The position numbers and the translations under genes were made by a program. DNA of 64,000 nt from the NCBI RefSeq assembly GCF_950023065.1, contig NC_088681.1, positions 16,244,001 through 16,308,000 of the forward strand. Direction: 5' to 3'. Under the pieces are notes generated by a model that worked only from the letters and a program-made list of their open reading frames with translations, ran no database searches and had not been told where the DNA came from. How positions within the stretch are numbered: position 1 is the first letter of the stretch; every line of letters begins with the position of its first letter. This stretch comes from Planococcus citri (taxonomy: Eukaryota; Arthropoda; Insecta; Hemiptera; Pseudococcidae). Below are positions 60,106-64,000 of the stretch, piece by piece.

Positions 60106-60123
60106 TGGCGCCTTGTACGCGGG
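60106..60123 (+). other. primer-binding site for minus-strand DNA synthesis
   Basis: TGGCGCCTTGTACGCGGG begins one base after the LTR end. The leading TGG would pair with the CCA end of a tRNA primer. The start TGGCGCC is common in insect LTR elements. I cannot name the tRNA; the complement of the first bases predicts a tRNA whose 3' end reads GGCGCCA. Confidence 0.7.
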
Positions 60124-60152
60124 TCTTACCCATAAAAGGTTGTTTTTGGGTT

Positions 60153-60192
60153 GGTCGTGGATTTTTATCCAAGGTCGTGGATTTTTATCCAA
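60153..60192 (+). repeat. perfect 20-bp tandem duplication in the leader
   Basis: GGTCGTGGATTTTTATCCAA occurs twice without a gap. It is the first of three nested leader duplications. Confidence 0.9.
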
Positions 60193-60193
60193 A

Positions 60194-60465
60194 GTCGGAC
60201 GTTTTACTGGACGAAAAATTTCTTGTTTTTGGTCTTGGACAATTTACAAGCTTAGTCTTGATGGCCGTGTATTCGTAAAACGACGCGGAGGTCGGGAGCA
60301 GAAACTAGAAAAAATACCCAGGCGTCGGACGTTTTTCTGGATGAAAAATTTCTTCTTTTTGGTCTTGGGACGCTAATTCGTTGAATTACAAGCTTAGGCT
60401 TGATTGTCCGTGTATTCGTAAAACGACACGGAGTTCCAGGTCAGAAACCAGAAAAAATACCCAGG
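60194..60465 (+). repeat. 130-bp tandem duplication in the leader
   Basis: Both copies run from GTCGGACGTTTT through GAAAAATTTCTT, ACAAGCTTAG, CCGTGTATTCGTAAAACGAC to GAAAAAATACCCAGG. The second copy has about 11 extra bases (ACGCTAATTCGTTG region). The copies differ at a modest number of positions. Confidence 0.85.
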
Positions 60466-60584
60466 TTAGTGTTTTATTTGTTCTTATTGTTTGTTTTAAT
60501 TCGTTGATTCGCGTAAAAAGTGGCCGTTTCGCGTAAGTGTTCGTGTAAACGTGTACAGGTTGCATACTGCACAACAGTTTTGTT

Positions 60585-60808
60585 GAGGTCCCGTCTGTTC
60601 GCAGCTTCGTACATTGTGCAGGCTCGGACACGCGATAGTGCCTACCTGTGAACAAAGAGGGTGTTACCTTTGTTTCACTTATAGACGCGTTCAGCTTTGC
60701 CGAGGTCCCGTCTGTCCGCAGCTTTGTACATTGTGCAGGCTCGGACACGCGATAGTGCCTACCTGTGAACAAAGAGGGTGTATCCTTTGTTTCACATACA
60801 GACGTGTT
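60585..60808 (+). repeat. 117-bp tandem duplication just before gag
   Basis: Both copies contain GAGGTCCCGTCTG, GTACATTGTGCAGGCTCGGA, CACGCGATAGTGCC and ACAAAGAGGGTG, and are nearly identical. The period is 39 codons exactly, which is why an antisense ORF stays open across it. The gag start codon follows 23 bp after its end. Confidence 0.88.
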
Positions 60809-60830
60809 GGGTTTCTGTATTTTTTTTTTC

Positions 60831-62516
60831 ATGGATGGAAATAGTTGTCCTGAGCCACAGGGTGGTAGAGACGGTTTGGTTTTACACCAAACGAGTTCAT
60901 TGAATGGTCCTAGGTGGAATATAGGCAGTCCTATTTCCAGAAGCCTATTAGAAAGAAGACAAAATGGTCCGAATACTCACGTGACACTAGGTCGTCAAGG
61001 ACAGAGTGCTGTCGTGGATGTAGGCCCGGACAGAGTATTAGGTGTGAGATTTAGGGCCACGGACGCGAGTACTGAAATGCCGAGAAATCAGGCACACTCG
61101 AATGTAAACCCAGACGATAGACAGCCTATACCTAATTTTAGTGATATGATGGACGAAATAATGCAGCAGGCTATTGACAGTATTGCCAATATGAGCATAT
61201 CACAACCTGCTCAACAACAGCAGAGCAGGACAGGTATGGCTGGAACGAGGTCTTTTGCTTTTGAAGAGTCTTTAGGACCTGGTCCACAGACACGCGGATT
61301 ACAACCCCAAATTAGACAACAGTTGTTTGTGCCTTGTAATAACTACGACACAGACAATACCCAACTAAGACGAATATCTTCTACTGGCTCGGACAGAAAC
61401 GGACGCTTAAGTACTGTCTGTAGTGGACAGGACCATAATGCAACGCATGTAGGCGGACGTGAGAATGTTTTTAGATGGCAAGACTTGCGACAGGATGGTC
61501 AACACAGACAATCCACAGGGGCAAGAAATCAGAGAAGGCCAAACGTCTGGTCCGAGCAAGAATGGCGTCCGACTCACCAGTCTGGCTGGGACAATTTCCC
61601 AGACAATCGTGTCCTGCACGAAAGTCGTCCTCGCAGTCGTAGGGGCAGGGGCACCAGACAATTTGGACAAGAGAACTGTTTGAACAGTTGTGTAGGGCCG
61701 AGTATCCGATTCGGACGTGATTACCCAGACGATAGGTGCCAGGACAACTGTCCGGACACTGGTAACGGACGATTCGGACATGTAAGTCATCCGAATGGTC
61801 GTTTTGAAGAACATTCTGAAGGGTTAGATACGATACCAAGGACAGTACCACAAACAGTACCATCAAGCTCTGAAAATACACAGTTTGAGGGGGTCACAGC
61901 CAATTTTGGGCTGGCTAGAAGGCCACAGAGGTATAATATCTCGTTCTATGCAGGACAGACGGTATTTAAGATGACGATGGTTCCATCGTTTGGTATAGAT
62001 TTCGATGATAGCCGTCAATTTGAGCCGCATCTCTTTGTTAAAGAATTTGAAGAGACGATGGACGAGTATAGTGCATCTGAGTACTCATACTGTAAGGCTT
62101 TTAGGAAACTGGTCCGGCACCCATGTGCAGCTGCATGGAAAGTGAGAAATGATGGTAATTTAAATTACTACCGCCTAAGAGATTCTTTCCTACAAACAAC
62201 TTGGAACCAGCAAAGACAAAAGGACGCTATGAGTCACATTGAAACGGTCGTGGACATGCCACAACATTCCTCAATTGCACAGGTAACTGTTGCCATGAAA
62301 TGGCTGAGAGTCCTGTCTAATACAGACATGTCCGAATGGCATATCATCAACGCCATTTATGAACAGCTAGATGAGCGAATACAAATAAGAATACAGGAGG
62401 ACGAAAGAGAAAGAATTGCCCTGTTTGCCATGAGACTCGAAAAATTGGCTGAATATGAGGTGTTTGTGGGGCAACACAGTCCACTGCTAGGACAAACGTC
62501 CGAGCAGTCTGACTGA
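60831..62516 (+). CDS. gag: LTR retrotransposon Gag (561 aa, capsid-like C-terminal domain, no zinc knuckle)
   Basis: Gag proteins assemble the particle that carries the element's RNA in the cytoplasm. I choose the ATG at 60831 (TTCATGG, G at +4). The frame is open further upstream to 60765 but only from a GTG. Residues 1 to about 380 are disordered-looking and rich in Q, N, R, G, P and D, with a QQQQ stretch and a basic RPRSRRGRG patch near residue 270 that could bind RNA. From about residue 389 (FDDSRQFEPHLFVKEFEETM) to 540 the sequence has the pattern of a retroelement capsid: FVKEFE, YCKAFRKLV, AAAWKV, then helices up to EKLAEYEVF. No CX2CX4HX4C knuckle is found, and the protein ends 20 residues after the capsid. 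The intact length suggests recent activity or selection. Opposite-strand ORFs here are shadows. Confidence 0.78.
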   Translation: MDGNSCPEPQGGRDGLVLHQTSSLNGPRWNIGSPISRSLLERRQNGPNTHVTLGRQGQSAVVDVGPDRVLGVRFRATDASTEMPRNQAHSNVNPDDRQPIPNFSDMMDEIMQQAIDSIANMSISQPAQQQQSRTGMAGTRSFAFEESLGPGPQTRGLQPQIRQQLFVPCNNYDTDNTQLRRISSTGSDRNGRLSTVCSGQDHNATHVGGRENVFRWQDLRQDGQHRQSTGARNQRRPNVWSEQEWRPTHQSGWDNFPDNRVLHESRPRSRRGRGTRQFGQENCLNSCVGPSIRFGRDYPDDRCQDNCPDTGNGRFGHVSHPNGRFEEHSEGLDTIPRTVPQTVPSSSENTQFEGVTANFGLARRPQRYNISFYAGQTVFKMTMVPSFGIDFDDSRQFEPHLFVKEFEETMDEYSASEYSYCKAFRKLVRHPCAAAWKVRNDGNLNYYRLRDSFLQTTWNQQRQKDAMSHIETVVDMPQHSSIAQVTVAMKWLRVLSNTDMSEWHIINAIYEQLDERIQIRIQEDERERIALFAMRLEKLAEYEVFVGQHSPLLGQTSEQSD

Positions 62517-64000
62517 AAAGACGCTGTGGATAGAGTGGGCATAGGTGAAAGGACGACTATGAAAAATATTTGTAATCACGTACTAAATAGGTCGTTCAAA
62601 AAAGGACAAAATCCATCATGTCCTTGAATATGTCTGAACTCAATTTATTATTAGGAAAAATAGAGAACTGCACCAAACAGGATGTCGGTCCTATTTTAAT
62701 CATGTTATATCCGTGTATATTTTTTGTTATCTGCTACAAGTCTTCTCTAGGCCGAATAGGCAAGTGTGCAACGAAGTAAATGGACAGGCACACGCGCGGG
62801 GGTGTAGATAAGAGATAAGAACCAGTGCTAAATACGTTCGGCTCGTGAAAACGCCATTTTGTTCGCTTGATAACGAGATAGAAAACTCAGCCGAAGCATT
62901 TCAAGTTAGATTATGCTCAAGTTAACAATGCATAGTGCTGAAGTGTTGAAGATAGGTTGCAATCGTGTCTGTGTTTGCTAAAATGGTCGTTCAGATGTTC
63001 GGAGATTAAAAACAGAATTTTTTTTCTTACGAAGTTGTGGTTTAAAAAGTGCCAAATAGTCGAGAGTACACCTATGTTGGTTGTAATTATTAAATAATAC
63101 GGATTTGATATTTAACAGATGTGAATGTGTCCATGTCACACAAGGACAAGGTAATTAAAAACAACTAGTCAGGTGTGTAGTTTGATAAGGCTGGAACCAA
63201 CAGCACGGACGTGTATAAATAAGGTAAAGATAGTGCATTTTTATTTCGTTTCACCTCGGTGCATGCTGTACTTGACTTGATATGTTGTCCATGGGGCAAA
63301 AGGTCGTTAAGGACAGGTTAAAATGGATGTCCACAGTTCAGGTAGTGTGTCCTGAAATTTGGGTGACAGATAATTTGAGTAGCCACTTAAAATGAAGGTA
63401 ATGGTCGTTTGAAGAAAGACACAAATTAGTCTATAATTAGCTACTCATATATGTCGTTAATACAACCATAGTAGAAAAGACGAATAAGACAGGACACGAA
63501 TCGGACGTTATAGGTGGTGGTCCGGACACTGCTTATGTGGTCGGGACGAGTGTTCAAAAAAGTTTTATGTTTTTGCACTAATATCGGACAAGTGCACGGA
63601 CGAACCTACATGTGACGGACGTGCTGTGCTTTCATAGCTGGACGTGTAAAGAAAATAGCTTTGTTCTGAGTAAGGAGATCAGTCTCTATCTCTCTAAGAT
63701 GGGCGCTAAATGCTGGGGCACAGACAAAGGTTGCCTGGCTGTGATATTTCTACTGGTCGTTTGAAAAATGGTCGAACGGACGGAGAGGACTTTGGCCTAT
63801 ATGTCGTTTTTTTTTCTCGGATGTGTTATTTATGTTTTTTGGCATTTCTTTTTTATGCCTTTGTGTTTGTGAATTATTTTTTTGTGTGTGTGGAATTTTT
63901 TGTTTGTTTTTTTTTAATTCAAAAAAGATTTTTTGCCAATGGTGGCATAGTATTGAGGTCGTTGCGACATAAAAGCTAGAAAGGTAATGAATTGAAAGGT
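62517..64000 (+). other. post-gag region of the LTR element, no pol
   Basis: No protease DTG, reverse-transcriptase YxDD or integrase HHCC/DDE motif is seen. The sequence repeats the word GGTCGTT six times and is rich in GGAC and CGGAC. Small ORFs occur: 62618-62779 (described separately); 63698-63763, a 21-residue frame ending in a hydrophobic run (CLAVIFLLVV); and 63710-63979, very hydrophobic at its end because of T-rich DNA. It could be noncoding structural sequence of a non-autonomous element or the decayed start of pol. Confidence 0.55.
62618..62779 (+). CDS. small ORF (53 aa) with one membrane-like segment
   Basis: The ATG follows CATC and the frame ends at TAA 62777-62779. Residues 1-20 are polar, with an NCT glycosylation-type sequence at 17-19. 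Residues about 24-40 (GPILIMLYPCIFFVICY) form one hydrophobic segment, and a positively charged tail follows (KSSLGRIGKCATK). It lies 101 bp after gag on the same strand, inside the LTR element. I do not recognise it. Its length is not statistically remarkable, so it may be chance. Confidence 0.25.
   Translation: MSLNMSELNLLLGKIENCTKQDVGPILIMLYPCIFFVICYKSSLGRIGKCATK

Larger units (their letters stand above)
59730..64000 (+). mobile_element. LTR retrotransposon, left part, gag present and pol not seen
   Basis: The order is 5' LTR (59730-60104), primer-binding site from 60106, a leader of about 720 bp with internal duplications, an intact gag ORF (60831-62516), then about 1.48 kb to the window edge without any protease, reverse transcriptase or integrase motif in any frame. 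The 3' LTR lies outside. The leader, the TGG-starting primer site and a C-terminal capsid-like domain fit the Ty3/Gypsy or Bel/Pao groups; the family cannot be fixed without pol. It may be a non-autonomous, gag-only element. Confidence 0.82.

Noticed and set aside
60386..60832. 148-residue minus-strand ORF with a repeated 39-residue unit
   Set aside because: It lies antisense to the retroelement leader, and its repeat is explained by the 117-bp duplication being a multiple of three.
61407..61881. Overlapping minus-strand ORFs inside gag
   Set aside because: Shadows of the gag reading frame; no motif.
1..64000. Bacterial endosymbiont origin suggested by AT-richness
   Set aside because: Spliced MYST gene, eukaryotic tRNA-Ile(AAU), LINE, Penelope-like and LTR elements and very low coding density exclude it.

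Overview
The window is AT-rich eukaryotic DNA with spliceosomal introns, a eukaryotic tRNA-Ile(AAU), non-LTR, Penelope-like and LTR retroelements, DNA transposons and abundant satellites. It is most likely an arthropod nuclear genome. A sap-feeding hemipteran such as a mealybug is my guess from word usage (frequent TACTCGTA and GTAGGTAC), not something I can prove. Host coding content is very low. The only host protein gene I can name is the 3' end of a MYST-family histone acetyltransferase of the KAT7/chameau type (2163-2679, + strand), with an antisense tRNA-Ile gene (1696-1769) in what looks like its upstream intron. Nearly all other listed ORFs are chance frames in low-complexity DNA.

Layout. 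0-1.1 kb is a tandem satellite. 1.7-3.2 kb holds the tRNA and the KAT7 3' end. 4.3-5.7 kb is a 1.37-kb foldback element, and a second copy lies at 45.5-46.8 kb. 6.4-7.7 kb and 11.9-12.6 kb are short tandem and inverted repeats. 13.0-16.1 kb is a decayed I/R1/LOA-type LINE (reverse transcriptase plus RNase H), split just after its FADD motif by a 1,115-bp TA-flanked DNA transposon. 18.6-25.2 kb is a dense run of satellites, palindromes, a tRNA-like SINE head and a Jockey-like reverse-transcriptase scrap. 26.8-27.6 kb and 47.2-48.4 kb are richer in GC and CpG and look like promoter or first-exon DNA. 29.1-29.5 kb has a CCAAT/TATA-type promoter followed by about five hairpin repeats whose stems differ yet stay complementary. 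29.7-31.6 kb is a large inverted repeat. 36.7-37.4 kb is a 5'-truncated Penelope-like element keeping its GIY-YIG domain. 33.8-56.5 kb is mostly decayed dispersed repeats, including a family with a CTGGAGNCTCCAG core. 59.7-64.0 kb is the left part of an LTR retrotransposon: 5' LTR, primer-binding site, duplicated leader, intact gag, and then no visible pol for about 1.5 kb.

How the parts relate. There is no operon-like functional unit. The window is mainly transposon and satellite history around one host gene end. The two most unusual objects are the hairpin array near 29.3 kb, which looks like a structured RNA, and the gag-only LTR element at the right edge, which combines an intact capsid-type ORF, several small leader duplications, a repeated GGTCGTT word and a small membrane-protein-like ORF.
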